Assembly (NCBI RefSeq): GCF_028830055.1
Contig: NZ_CP101655.1
Coordinates: 4,332,769-4,396,768 of the forward strand
Length of the DNA stretch: 64,000 nucleotides
Reading direction: 5' to 3'
Source of the DNA: Pseudomonas serboccidentalis
GTDB lineage: Bacteria > Pseudomonadota > Gammaproteobacteria > Pseudomonadales > Pseudomonadaceae
The notes below the pieces were generated by a model. That model saw only the letters and a program-made list of their open reading frames with translations, ran no database searches and was not told where the DNA came from. Below are positions 19,012 to 27,640 of the stretch, one piece after another (positions within the stretch are counted from its first letter, which is position 1; each line of letters opens with the position of its first letter). The position numbers and the translations under genes were made by a program.

Positions 19012-19626
19012 TCAGGCGGCGTTCAGCAGGCCCTGGCGTTCGATGAAGGCGATGATCTCTTCCAGGCCCTGGCCGGTCTTCTGATTGCTGAAGACAAACG
19101 GCTTGCCGTTGCGCATGCGTTTCGTGTCGCTATCCATCATTTCCAGCGACGCACCGACCAGTGGCGCGAGGTCGATCTTGTTGATCACCAGCAGGTCGGA
19201 CTTGCAGATCCCCGGCCCGCCCTTGCGTGGCAGCTTGTCGCCGGCCGAGACGTCGATCACGTAGAGGGTCAGGTCCGACAGTTCCGGGCTGAACGTCGCC
19301 GAAAGATTGTCGCCACCGGACTCCACCAGAATCAGGTCCAGCCCCGGAAAGCGCCGGTTCAGTTGATCGACCGCTTCGAGGTTGATCGAGGCGTCTTCGC
19401 GGATCGCCGTGTGCGGGCAGCCACCGGTTTCCACGCCGATGATGCGCTCCGGTGCCAGCGCTTCGTTACGCACCAGAAAATCGGCGTCTTCGCGGGTGTA
19501 GATGTCGTTGGTGACGACGGCCAGGTTGTAGCGTTCGCGCAGTGCCAGGCACAGGGCCAGGGTCAATGCGGTCTTGCCGGAACCGACCGGGCCGCCGATG
19601 CCGACGCGCAGGGGTTGTGTGTTCAT
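19012..19626 (-). CDS. ureG: Urease accessory GTPase UreG
   Basis: 204 residues, the standard length. P-loop GPVGSGKT at 12-19, the metal-site Cys-Pro-His in [11 protein letters not shown], and NKIDLAP for guanine recognition. SIMIBI-class GTPase that couples GTP hydrolysis to nickel transfer from UreE to the UreABC-UreDF complex. The start at 19626 gives the usual [12 protein letters not shown] opening; a four-residue longer start is not conserved. Confidence 0.97.
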   Translation of the reverse strand: MNTQPLRVGIGGPVGSGKTALTLALCLALRERYNLAVVTNDIYTREDADFLVRNEALAPERIIGVETGGCPHTAIREDASINLEAVDQLNRRFPGLDLILVESGGDNLSATFSPELSDLTLYVIDVSAGDKLPRKGGPGICKSDLLVINKIDLAPLVGASLEMMDSDTKRMRNGKPFVFSNQKTGQGLEEIIAFIERQGLLNAA

Positions 19627-19649
19627 GTGCTTCTCCAAGATGACAGGCC

Positions 19650-20324
19650 CTAGGAACGGAACAGACGGCTGTACTGACGCTCATGCGCCATGCACGCCAG
19701 GGACAGGCCGAACGCGGCACTGCCGATGTGTTCGGGATTGATGTGGGTGGCGTACTGCTGCGCCTGTTGCAGCAGCGGCAGCAATTCGCTGGTCAGGCGC
19801 TGGGCGGCTTGCTGGCCCAGCGGCAGGGTTTTCATCAAGACCGCGAGCTGGTTTTCCAGCCAGCTCCACAGCCATGCGGCGAGGGCGTCCTGCGGGCTGA
19901 TGCCCCAGGCGCGGGCGGCCAGTGCCCAGCCGAGGGCCAGATGCGGTTCGGCGCATTGCTCGAGAAAGCTGCGGGCCGGCGTGTCGAGTTCCGGCAGACC
20001 ATTGAGCAACTGCTGCAGCGAGTAACCCATCTGCCGGCTCTCCAGATGCAGCTCGCGGGTCTCGCGGCTGGCGCGGTGGGTTTCGCAGATAAGCCGCAGC
20101 GCCTCCCAGTTTTCGTCGGCGGCCGCCTGACAATGGGCGAGTAACAGCGGTGCTTCGAAACGCGCGAGGTTGAGCAGCAACTGATCGCTGATCCAGCGGC
20201 GGGCGCTGTCCGGGTTGTTCACGCGGCCGTTATCCACCGCCATTTCCAGGCCTTGCGAATAGCTGTAGCCGCCAATCGGCAATTGCGGACTGGCCAGGCG
20301 CAGCAGCGCCCAGGCCGGATTCAC
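19650..20324 (-). CDS. ureF: Urease accessory protein UreF
   Basis: 224 residues, all-helical UreF family with the [15 protein letters not shown] opening. It bridges UreD and UreG in the urease activation complex. It starts with GTG, and its first four bases (GTGA) contain the ureE stop codon, so translation is coupled. Confidence 0.95.
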   Translation of the reverse strand: MNPAWALLRLASPQLPIGGYSYSQGLEMAVDNGRVNNPDSARRWISDQLLLNLARFEAPLLLAHCQAAADENWEALRLICETHRASRETRELHLESRQMGYSLQQLLNGLPELDTPARSFLEQCAEPHLALGWALAARAWGISPQDALAAWLWSWLENQLAVLMKTLPLGQQAAQRLTSELLPLLQQAQQYATHINPEHIGSAAFGLSLACMAHERQYSRLFRS

Positions 20325-20821
20325 AGGCGTACGCCGAACTGATGGAGTTTGGGCGCGTAGTTGAAGTCTTCGTCGCCATGCCGCGAATGGTGATGGCCGC
20401 CGCCGTAGGCACCGTGTTCCGGCTGGAACGGCGCTTCAATCGCTTCGACCTGCGCGCCAAGCTGTTCAAGCATGGCCTTGAGCACATAGTCGTCGAGCAG
20501 GCGCAGCCAGCCATCGCCGACTTGCAGGGCAACGTGGCGGTTGCCCAAGTGATAGGCGGCGCGGGTCAGTTCGAAGGCATTGGCGCAGGTGACGTGCAGC
20601 AGTTGCTCGGGACGGGCGCAGACGCGGACGATCCGGCCGTCTTCGGCCTGCAGGCATTCGCCGTCATACAGCGGCGCCTGGCCGCGCTCCAGAAACAACC
20701 CGACGTCTTCGCCATCGGCACTGAAACAGCGCAGACGGCTCTTGCTGCGCGCTTCGAAGGTCAGGTGCAACTCGGCGGACCAGACAGGTTGAGGGTCGAT
20801 TCTGCGGTGAATCACCAGCAT
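20321..20821 (-). CDS. ureE: Urease accessory nickel metallochaperone UreE
   Basis: 166 residues. N-terminal beta domain, C-terminal ferredoxin-like domain with the conserved metal His in the AYHLGNRHVAL region, and a His-rich tail GGGHHHSRHGDED that can bind extra nickel. It delivers nickel through UreG. First gene of ureE-ureF-ureG-ureJ, behind a sigma-54-like promoter. Confidence 0.95.
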   Translation of the reverse strand: MLVIHRRIDPQPVWSAELHLTFEARSKSRLRCFSADGEDVGLFLERGQAPLYDGECLQAEDGRIVRVCARPEQLLHVTCANAFELTRAAYHLGNRHVALQVGDGWLRLLDDYVLKAMLEQLGAQVEAIEAPFQPEHGAYGGGHHHSRHGDEDFNYAPKLHQFGVRL

Positions 20822-20858
20822 CGGAAAGCTTCCAGCAGTGGACTGTAGAGAGGGCTAG

Positions 20859-20874
20859 AGCAAGGGGCTTGCCA
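20859..20874 (-). promoter_or_regulatory. Sigma-54-like promoter of ureEFG-ureJ
   Basis: On the minus strand, TGGCAAGCCCCTTGCT matches TGGCACG-N4-TTGCW with one change and correct spacing. It lies 38-53 bases ahead of ureE. Caution: the core resembles part of the GGGGGCTTGCC REP family, so similarity could be accidental. Confidence 0.65.
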
Positions 20875-20947
20875 ACCGCACGAGATGTAGGAAATCCCTG
20901 TCGGAGCGTAGAGGGTGTTTCAAGATGTTGCAGGATTTTGGATGGTT

Positions 20948-20986
20948 TTGGTGCGTGAAGATTTTTACATGCACCAATTTGTGGCT
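20948..20986. promoter_or_regulatory. Possible NtrC sites upstream of ureE
   Basis: TTGGTGC (20948-20954) and GCACCAA (20971-20977) form a perfect inverted pair of NtrC-type half-sites. TGCACCAATTTGTGGCT (20970-20986) matches the whole TGCACCA-N3-TGGTGCA site in its left half and four of six bases in the right. They lie about 75-115 bases upstream of the -24 element, the usual enhancer distance. Confidence 0.45.
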
Positions 20987-20990
20987 CATA

Positions 20991-21062
20991 AAAAAGATCG
21001 CAGCCTTCGGCAGCTCCTACAGGTGATTGGTGTAGGAGCTGCCGAAGGCTGCGATCTTTTGA
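20991..21062. repeat. REP pair, TGTAGGAGCTGCCG family, arms everted
   Basis: AAAAAGATCGCAGCC...GGCTGCGATCTTTT; the full element folds into a long hairpin ending in a T-run in either direction. It follows the end of the DesT gene. Confidence 0.92.
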
Positions 21063-21065
21063 TTT

Positions 21066-21698
21066 TTACTCGGTACTGCCCAGCCCCTGCCAGTGCTTGA
21101 GACCGATAAAGATGAAGCGCAGCTGTTGGGTGATCTTCGCTTGCGGCGTCAGATGTTCCGGCAGGGCTTCGGCGGGCGGGTCGATGATGTCCGGCAGGGT
21201 GGCGAACACCGATTTGACGATCAGGTCGGCCATCACGCTCAGGCCGGCAGCGTCCAGATGTTGCAGCTTGGGCATCAGCGTCAGGTCGGCTGCGAGGTCG
21301 GCGCTGATGTTTTCCCGCAGGCGGCCAATTGCCTGGCGCACCGGCAGCGAGCCGCCGTACTGCTCGCGAGCCAGAAACAGGAATTGCGAACGGTTGGCGC
21401 TGACCACGTCGAGGAAGATCCGCACCGAGGCATCGATGATGCCGCCCATGACGAATTCGTTGTGGCGTACCAGGCGGATGGTTTCGCGGAAGGTCTGGCC
21501 GACTTCACTGACCAGCACCAGACCCAGTTCGTCCATGTCGGCAAAATGCCGGTAGAAACCGGTCGGCACGATGCCGGCAGTCTTGCTCACTTCGCGCAGG
21601 CTCAGGCTGCCGAATCCTCGGCCGCTTTCCATCAAGTGGCGGGCAGCGTCCATCAGGGCGTTGCGGGTCTGTTGTTTCTGTTCGGCGCGGGGCAGCAT
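21066..21698 (-). CDS. desT: DesT-type TetR-family regulator of fatty-acid desaturation
   Basis: 210 residues. The N-terminal helix-turn-helix (GSLSLREVSKTAGIVPTGFYRHFADMDELG, residues about 30-58, given here in pieces) is TetR-type. The opening MLPRAEQKQQTRNALMDAAR and the position next to ureE match P. aeruginosa DesT (PA4890). DesT senses the acyl-CoA saturated/unsaturated ratio and represses the desCB desaturase genes. Here desCB are not adjacent, so the targets are elsewhere or differ. Assignment by resemblance and context. Confidence 0.8.
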   Translation of the reverse strand: MLPRAEQKQQTRNALMDAARHLMESGRGFGSLSLREVSKTAGIVPTGFYRHFADMDELGLVLVSEVGQTFRETIRLVRHNEFVMGGIIDASVRIFLDVVSANRSQFLFLAREQYGGSLPVRQAIGRLRENISADLAADLTLMPKLQHLDAAGLSVMADLIVKSVFATLPDIIDPPAEALPEHLTPQAKITQQLRFIFIGLKHWQGLGSTE

Positions 21699-21826
21699 CG
21701 CAAGGGCGTTTTCTTAGGCGGGACAAGCGCCGCACTCTAGCAAATCGGCTTTGCTGGCGTCGAACGGCAGGGGAAAGTCAGCGGAGGGAGAATCCAGTCT
21801 TGCAGTGGGTCGGGGCTGAAAAAGTC

Positions 21827-21857
21827 AAAAGCCCAATCGGGTGATTGGGCTTTTTTT
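21827..21857 (-). terminator. Intrinsic terminator after the repeat protein gene
   Basis: AAAAGCCCAATC and GATTGGGCTTTT form a perfect 12-bp stem (21827-21838 / 21843-21854) around a GGGT loop. It lies 17 bases beyond the stop of the minus-strand gene at 21874 and could work in both directions. Confidence 0.9.
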
Positions 21858-21873
21858 CCAGGCCGCCACGGGC

Positions 21874-22338
21874 TTAGCTCAAAGCGCTGTTGCGTTCGAT
21901 CACACGGTCACCACCGCCTTCGGCCAGGGTTTGACCTTGTGGGGTTTTATCGTAGCCATCGGAAGCCAGGGTTTGGCCTTGTGGGGTTTTGTCGTAGCCG
22001 TCAGAAGCCAGAGTCTGACCTTGTGGAGTCTTGTCATAGCCGTCTTGAACCAGGCCTTTCTCTTCCAGGCGATCACGACCACCTTCTGCTACCGCTTGAC
22101 CTTGTGGCGTCTTGTCGTAGCCATCTTGTACCAGGCCTTTTTCTTCCAGACGGTTACGGCCGTTTTCAGCCAGGGTCTGGCCTTGTGGAGTGCGGTCGCT
22201 GCCGTCAGCAGCCACAGTCTGGCTGAATACCGAGTGGCTCGATTTCACTTGTGGGGTAGCCTGTTCGGCAGCGGGCAGGGCGAAAGCAGTGCTGGCTAGC
22301 ATCGACAGGGTAAGGCTGAGCAGTAATTGGCGTTTCAT
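21874..22338 (-). CDS. Secreted protein with tandem DGYDKTPQGQ repeats
   Basis: 154 residues with a clear signal peptide (MKRQLLLSLTLSMLASTAFA). The mature part has five copies of (D/G)xxD(K/R)TPQGQ, with the Thr at residues 50, 77, 104, 118 and 132, so periods of 27, 27, 14 and 14. The 27-residue unit carries NRLEEKGLVQ between copies. No Cys, no membrane segment, hydrophilic and probably disordered or calcium-like rich in Asp. The repeats differ in codons, so they are old rather than a recent expansion. I know of no assigned function. The ATG at 22338 is chosen for the signal peptide. Confidence 0.82.
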   Translation of the reverse strand: MKRQLLLSLTLSMLASTAFALPAAEQATPQVKSSHSVFSQTVAADGSDRTPQGQTLAENGRNRLEEKGLVQDGYDKTPQGQAVAEGGRDRLEEKGLVQDGYDKTPQGQTLASDGYDKTPQGQTLASDGYDKTPQGQTLAEGGGDRVIERNSALS

Positions 22339-22723
22339 GATGGGTTGCTCCTTGGGAGGGCGATAAAGTGGGTACGAAGCCAATGCTACTCTCGATAAGT
22401 CGATATAAAAGTTCATAAACGCAATGGTAATAATCAACAGAATTGATTGTTCTGCCGAGGCGCTCTAGCTCGGGCGTTTGCGGGCGGTGGTTTTGCACCG
22501 CGGTGGGTATTTTCGACTCACTCACGCCTCGCAAATGTGCGGGTGGCGGTAACGCTGTTCGACCAATCGGTCAGCATTCGGGCGATTTTTTGCCGTGGAA
22601 TCTATATTCCGATTAAACCTGCGCACTGTTTGCCAGTCGTAGAATTCATGAGGGCCGCTTTGGCCCGCCGTTTCAGCTGTGCGTCGTGAAGTCGGCGTGC
22701 GGTCGTCATCAGGAGTCTTGTGC
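22339..22723. other. Divergent promoter region without a gene
   Basis: 385 bases between the divergent repeat-protein and AsmA genes. An AT-rich part (22385-22450) probably holds the promoter of the repeat-protein gene. A 6-bp hairpin GCGGTG/CACCGC lies at 22484-22501. No regulator site could be named. Confidence 0.5.
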
Positions 22724-24799
22724 ATGACGCGCACCGGAAAAATCTTCAGTTGGACCTTCGCCCTCCTCGTACTGCTGCTGGCGGTGCTGGTTCTGATCAT
22801 CGTGTTCTTCGACTGGAACCGGATCAAACCGCCGCTCAATGCCAAAGTCTCGGAAGAACTGCATCGACCGTTCGCCATTAACGGCAACCTCGCGGTGATC
22901 TGGCAGCGCGAGCCGGACGAGGGTGGTTGGCGGGCCTGGGTGCCGTGGCCGCATGTGGTGGCTGAAGACCTGACGCTGGGCAATCCGGACTGGTCGAAGC
23001 AGCCGCAGATGGTCACCCTCAAGCGTGTGGAACTGCGCATCTCGCCGCTGGCGCTGCTGGCGCAACGGGTGACGATCCCGCGCATCGACCTGACTGAACC
23101 CAATGCGCAACTGCAACGCCTGGGCGATGGCCGCGCCAACTGGACCTTCAAGTTCGATCCGAAGGACCCGAACGCCGAACCGTCCAATTGGGTGGTGGAC
23201 ATCGGGGCGATTGGCTTCGACAAGGGCCACGTCACGCTGGACGACCAGACGCTCAAGACCAATCTGGACGTTCTGATCGATCCGCTGGGCAAGCCGATTC
23301 CGTTCAGCGAGATCGTCGGTGACAAAGCCGCGAAGACCGCCCAGGACAAAGGCGCTGCGCCGCAGGACTACGCATTCGCGCTGAAGGTCAAGGGCCAGTA
23401 CCACGGTCAGAATCTTACCGGCCAGGGCAAGATCGGCGGGCTGCTGGCGTTGCAGGACGCGAACAAACCGTTCCCGCTGCAGGCCCAGGCGAAGATCGGT
23501 GCCACCAGCATCGAACTGGCCGGCACCTTGACCGACCCGCTCAACCTCGGCGCCCTCGATCTGCGTCTGAAACTGGCCGGCGCCAGCCTCGGCAACCTCT
23601 ATCCGCTGACCGGCGTGACCCTGCCGGATACGCCGCCGTACGCCACCGACGGTCACTTGATTGCCAAGCTGCATGACGCTGGCGGTGCGAAATTCACCTA
23701 TGAACAGTTCAACGGCAAGATCGGCAGCAGTGACATTCACGGTGATCTGACCTACGTCGCCAGCCAGCCACGGCCAAAACTCAGTGGCGCGCTGCTGTCC
23801 AATCAACTGCTGTTCGCCGACCTCGCGCCGCTGATCGGCGCCGACTCCAATGACAAGCAAAAGGCCCGCGGTGGCGAGAGCAAACAGCCGACGGACAAGG
23901 TGCTGCCGGTCGAAGAGTTCAAGACTGACCGCTGGCGCGCGATGGATGCCGACGTCGAGTTCACCGGCAAACGCATCGTGCACAGCGAAAAACTGCCGTT
24001 CACCGACCTCTATACCCACCTGAAACTCAACGACGGCGAACTCAGCCTCGAGCCACTGCGCTTCGGCGTGGCCGGCGGCAATCTCGATGCACAGATCCGC
24101 CTCGACGGCCGCACCGAACCGCTGGAAGGCCGGGCCAAACTGACCGCCCGAGGCTTCAAGCTCAAGCAGTTGTTCCCGACGTTCGAGCCGATGAAAACCA
24201 GCTTCGGTGAACTCAATGGCGATGCCGACATCAGCGGTCGTGGCAACTCGGTGGCCAAACTGCTCGGCGGGGCCAATGGCAATCTGAAGATGCTGATCAA
24301 CGACGGTGCGATCAGCCGTGAGCTGATGGAACTGGCGGGGCTCAACGTCGGCAACTACGTGGTCGGCAAGATCTTTGGCGACAAGGAAGTGAAGATCAAT
24401 TGCGCGGCGGCGGATTTCGACATCAAGACCGGTCTGGCGACCACGCGCCTGTTTGTCTTCGATACCGAGAACGCGATCATCTATATCGACGGCACGGCGA
24501 ACATGGCCACCGAGCAACTGGATCTGACCGTGACCCCGGAGTCCAAGGGCTGGCGTCTGATCTCGCTGCGTTCGCCGTTGTACGTGCGCGGCAAATTCAT
24601 CAAGCCGGACGCGGGCGTGAAGGCCGTGCCGCTGCTGCTGCGCGGGGCGGGAATGGTCGCGTTGGGCGTGATTGCTGCGCCGGCGGCAGGGCTGCTGGCG
24701 CTGGTGGCACCGAGTGGCGGTGAGCCGAATCAGTGTGCGCCGTTGTTGCAACAGATGAAGGCGGGCAAGGCGCCAGTGACCGTCAAACCAACCAAGTAA
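22724..24799 (+). CDS. AsmA family protein
   Basis: 691 residues. A single N-terminal membrane helix (SWTFALLVLLLAVLVLIIVFF) anchors a long periplasmic beta-rich region. The AsmA N-terminal domain and the C-terminal AsmA_2 region (GDADISGRGNSVAKLLGGANGNL) are visible. AsmA-like proteins are thought to form grooves that carry phospholipids between the inner and outer membranes. AGGAG precedes the ATG by 8 bases. Monocistronic with a REP pair after the stop. Confidence 0.9.
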   Translation: MTRTGKIFSWTFALLVLLLAVLVLIIVFFDWNRIKPPLNAKVSEELHRPFAINGNLAVIWQREPDEGGWRAWVPWPHVVAEDLTLGNPDWSKQPQMVTLKRVELRISPLALLAQRVTIPRIDLTEPNAQLQRLGDGRANWTFKFDPKDPNAEPSNWVVDIGAIGFDKGHVTLDDQTLKTNLDVLIDPLGKPIPFSEIVGDKAAKTAQDKGAAPQDYAFALKVKGQYHGQNLTGQGKIGGLLALQDANKPFPLQAQAKIGATSIELAGTLTDPLNLGALDLRLKLAGASLGNLYPLTGVTLPDTPPYATDGHLIAKLHDAGGAKFTYEQFNGKIGSSDIHGDLTYVASQPRPKLSGALLSNQLLFADLAPLIGADSNDKQKARGGESKQPTDKVLPVEEFKTDRWRAMDADVEFTGKRIVHSEKLPFTDLYTHLKLNDGELSLEPLRFGVAGGNLDAQIRLDGRTEPLEGRAKLTARGFKLKQLFPTFEPMKTSFGELNGDADISGRGNSVAKLLGGANGNLKMLINDGAISRELMELAGLNVGNYVVGKIFGDKEVKINCAAADFDIKTGLATTRLFVFDTENAIIYIDGTANMATEQLDLTVTPESKGWRLISLRSPLYVRGKFIKPDAGVKAVPLLLRGAGMVALGVIAAPAAGLLALVAPSGGEPNQCAPLLQQMKAGKAPVTVKPTK

Positions 24800-24809
24800 A
24801 GGCAAGAGC

Positions 24810-24886
24810 AAAAGATCGCAGCCTGCGGCAGCTCCTACAGAGGAATGCATTTTCCTGTAGGAGCTGCCGCAGGCTGCGATCTTTTT
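24810..24886. repeat. REP pair, TGTAGGAGCTGCCG family, arms everted
   Basis: AAAAGATCGCAGCC...GGCTGCGATCTTTTT between the convergent AsmA and ferritin-like genes. The hairpin plus T-run could serve as a terminator for both. Confidence 0.92.
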
Positions 24887-24913
24887 GCTTATGCGAAGAC
24901 GGTCTTCGGTGGT

Positions 24914-25447
24914 TTACAGGTCTTTCAGAATGTCGGCCATATCATCGGCATGCTCTTCTTCCTGCGCCAGGATGTCTTCGAAGATGCGCCGGGTGGTCGG
25001 GTCTTTTTCGCCGATGTACTGAATGATCTCGCGGTAGCTGTCGATGGCGATCCGCTCTGCGACCAGGTCTTCGTAGACCATTTCCTTCAAGGTGTTCCCG
25101 GCCACGTATTGGGCGTGGGACATTTTCGACAGCAGGTCCGGGTTGAACTCCGGCTCGCCGCCCAGTTGCACGATGCGCTCGGCCAGACGGTCGGCGTGTT
25201 GCGCTTCCTGGGTCGCGTGTTCGAGGAATTCGTCGGCGGCGACATTGGCCTTCAGGCCGTTGGCCATGAAGTAGTGACGCTTGTAGCGCAGGACGCAGAC
25301 CAGCTCGGTGGCCAACGATTCATTGAGCAAGCGCAGCACTTCCTCACGGTTGGCGCTGTAGCTCTCGGTTACCGCGCCGTTCTCGACGTGTTGCCGTGCG
25401 CGTGCGCGCAGGGTTTGTACATCAGACAAATGCAGGTCATCGCTCAT
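24914..25447 (-). CDS. Ferritin-like (bacterioferritin/Dps-type) protein
   Basis: 177 residues, four-helix ferritin-like domain. Metal-site residues appear as NESLATELVCVLRYKRHYF, EFLEHATQEAQHADR and EDILAQEEEHADDM, giving the paired Glu/ExxH pattern of a diiron centre. It corresponds to the 'probable bacterioferritin' type found near ureases in P. aeruginosa (PA4880-like). Likely iron storage or peroxide detoxification in the cytoplasm. The start at 25447 has GGAG upstream; the long upstream frame is not coding. Confidence 0.88.
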   Translation of the reverse strand: MSDDLHLSDVQTLRARARQHVENGAVTESYSANREEVLRLLNESLATELVCVLRYKRHYFMANGLKANVAADEFLEHATQEAQHADRLAERIVQLGGEPEFNPDLLSKMSHAQYVAGNTLKEMVYEDLVAERIAIDSYREIIQYIGEKDPTTRRIFEDILAQEEEHADDMADILKDL

Positions 25448-25547
25448 TTCGATCTCCAGGAGGCTAATCCAATGGGCGCCACGCTCTACAGGCGTGATCG
25501 CGTACCCAAGTTGTGAGTCGTGCGCGATGCAAAAAGTTTTATCGGTT

Positions 25548-26485
25548 TTACGCGGGACCCGCTGTAGGCGCTGCCGAGGGCTGCGACCTTGGCGTGAGCC
25601 CGGACAACACGGCTTCCTCCTGCAACCAGGCAAAAAACGCCCGCACCGGCGGATGCCGCTCGCGCCCCGGCACACACAGCGCGCTGTAACCCGCGCCATC
25701 GACCTGCACCTGACCTTTGTAAGGCACCAGCAAGCCGCTGGCGACGCTTGCCGACACCAGAATATTGCTCGCCAGCACCAGGCCTTGGCCGGCAATCGCT
25801 GCCTGCAGGGCGTAATGCTCCTCGTCGTATTCGCGGATCGCCGGGTGCTGGTTCAGCCAGTGCTCGCCGGACCGGGCGCACCACGCTGCCCAGCCAGGGC
25901 GTAGAGCTTTGAGTTATGCCAGCGCACGCTGATCAGCGCCGGTGTGCGCCGGGCGGCCAGCGCCACCTGCTCCGGCGAGCCGTACACGCCGAACGATTCA
26001 TCGAACAGGCACAAACCATAGAGATTGGGGTAGTCGTCGAGGCTGTAGCGCAACACCAGATCGACGCTGGCGTCCTGATGCAGGTCGATGACTTCGCAAT
26101 GGGTGTCGAGCCGCACATTGATGTTCGGGTGTTGCGCATAAAACCGCCCGAGGCGCGGCACCAGCCACAGCGCGGCGAACGCGGCGGTGGTCGACAGCGT
26201 CAGGCTGCTGCCACTGCGTTGCGGACGCAGGGTGTCGACGCTTTGCGCCACCTCCAGCAGCGCGCCGTGCAGACTGCGAAACAGCCGCTCGCCACCCTCG
26301 GTCAGGCGCACCTGACGCGGCAAGCGCTCGAACAGGGCGACACCGAGCCAGTCTTCCAGCGCGCGAATCTGATGAGAGATCGCCGTGGGTGTGACCGACA
26401 GCTCTTCGGCGGCGGCCTTGAAACTCAGCAGGCGCGAGGCGGATTCGAAGGCGCGCAGGGCGGTCAGCGGCAGCGAGGCGAACAT
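25548..26485 (-). pseudogene. LysR-family regulator interrupted by a frameshift
   Basis: The N-terminal part (26485 down to about 25900) gives a normal GcvA-type LysR: helix-turn-helix SFKAAAEELSVTPTAISHQ and most of the sensor domain up to NSKLYA. The frame then runs to a stop at 25853. The expected rest, WAAWCARSGEHWLNQHPAIR through VPGRERHPPVRAFFAW, continues in the next frame to 25548. One missing base near 25897-25900, within a CCC/GGG run, would restore about 312 residues. Either a true pseudogene or a sequencing error. Its last residues are encoded by a degenerate REP half. Divergent from azoR, its likely target. Confidence 0.85.
25563..25590. repeat. Degenerate single REP half inside a gene end
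   Basis: TGTAGGCGCTGCCGAGGGCTGCGACC differs from the family sequence at three positions. It lies within the last codons of the LysR frame. Confidence 0.75.
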
Positions 26486-26605
26486 TGAGAACTCCATGGA
26501 TGAAATAGATTCATCCCGACTGATTTTTGCTCATTTGAGGTGATGGCGCTCTGGCGGCAATGTGGCGCCACACACCCACTCAAGTCTAGTCTCAAGGAGT
26601 TTCAG

Positions 26606-27244
26606 ATGAGCAAGATTCTTGCGATTCACGCCAGCCCACGCGGTGACCGTTCGCACTCACGACGTCTGGCGGAAAGTTTTCTCAGCGCCTGGCAAGTGCG
26701 TCACCCGCAGTCTCAAGTCACCCGCCGTGAAGTCGGACGGGCGCTGATTCCAGCGGTCAACGAGGCGTTCGTGGCGGCGGCGTTTTATCCGGAGCCCGAG
26801 GCCCGGCCGTTGTCGATGCAGGCCGATCTGGCGCTCAGCGATCAACTGGTCGGCGAGTTGTTCGATCACGACCTGCTGCTGATTTCCACGCCGATGTACA
26901 ACTTCAGTGTGCCCAGCGGCCTCAAGGCCTGGGTCGATCAGATCGTGCGTCTGGGCCTGACGTTCGACCACACCCTGGACAACGGCGTGGCCCAGTACAC
27001 GCCGCTGCTGCAAGGCAAGAAAGCACTGATCGTCACCAGCCGTGGCGGTTTCGGCTTCGGCCCCGGCGGTGAGCTGGAAGCACTGAACCACGCCGATCCG
27101 TGGCTGCGCACCGCGCTGGGGTTTGTCGGCATCAACGACGTCACCGTGGTCGCGGCCGAAGGTGAAGAATCGGCTGAACGCACATTCGCGGTGTCGGTGG
27201 CCGAGGCCGAGCAGCGTTTGCTCGACCTTGCCCGGGCGTTCTAG
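26606..27244 (+). CDS. azoR: FMN-dependent NADH:azoreductase/quinone reductase
   Basis: 212 residues, flavodoxin-like fold. The FMN phosphate loop is [12 protein letters not shown] near the N-terminus, and [20 protein letters not shown] and [11 protein letters not shown] are AzoR signatures. Reduces azo dyes and quinones with NAD(P)H in the cytoplasm, probably a quinone/thiol-stress defence. AAGGAG is 7 bases before the ATG. The SMR gene starts at the base after its stop, so they form an operon; the broken LysR gene is divergent. Confidence 0.93.
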   Translation: MSKILAIHASPRGDRSHSRRLAESFLSAWQVRHPQSQVTRREVGRALIPAVNEAFVAAAFYPEPEARPLSMQADLALSDQLVGELFDHDLLLISTPMYNFSVPSGLKAWVDQIVRLGLTFDHTLDNGVAQYTPLLQGKKALIVTSRGGFGFGPGGELEALNHADPWLRTALGFVGINDVTVVAAEGEESAERTFAVSVAEAEQRLLDLARAF

Positions 27245-27550
27245 ATGGCCTGGCTGTTCCTGTTGATCGCCGCCGGGTTCGAAGTGACGTTCGCCATGGG
27301 CATGAAATACGCCGAAGGTTTCACCCGCGTGTGGCCGTCGTTGATCACGGTGGTGGCGGCGATTGGCGGGATCTACTTCCTGACCCTGGCGATGCGCGAG
27401 TTGCCGGTAAGCATCGCCTATCCGATCTGGACCGCAATCGGCTCGCTGGGCACGGTATTTCTCGGCTTTGCCCTGCTCGGCGAGAGCCTGACCCTGATCA
27501 AACTGCTGTCGGTGGGACTGATTGTGGTGGGGGTGGTGGGCCTGAAGTAG
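27245..27550 (+). CDS. SMR-family efflux protein (SugE/Gdx-like)
   Basis: 101 residues, four membrane helices. The essential membrane Glu is in AAGFEVTFA, and GMKYAEGFTR, PVSIAYPIWTAIG and LLGES match the SugE/Gdx branch more than EmrE. Gdx proteins export guanidinium; some SugE members export quaternary ammonium. No guanidine riboswitch is seen, because the gene follows azoR directly, so export of a product tied to azoR stress is also possible. Confidence 0.85.
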   Translation: MAWLFLLIAAGFEVTFAMGMKYAEGFTRVWPSLITVVAAIGGIYFLTLAMRELPVSIAYPIWTAIGSLGTVFLGFALLGESLTLIKLLSVGLIVVGVVGLK

Positions 27551-27640
27551 GCTGGTCGTGGAGTTGTCATCATCGAGGAGGATGCTTGGCGGGCGTTTTG
27601 CACGTCTGGCATCCACTCGCGACCACAAGGATGTTTGCCC

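Noticed and set aside
22709..24850. 713-codon minus-strand frame opposite asmA
   Set aside because: A shadow of the high-GC asmA gene; its His/Gln/Arg-rich translation is typical of antisense frames and it has no family match.
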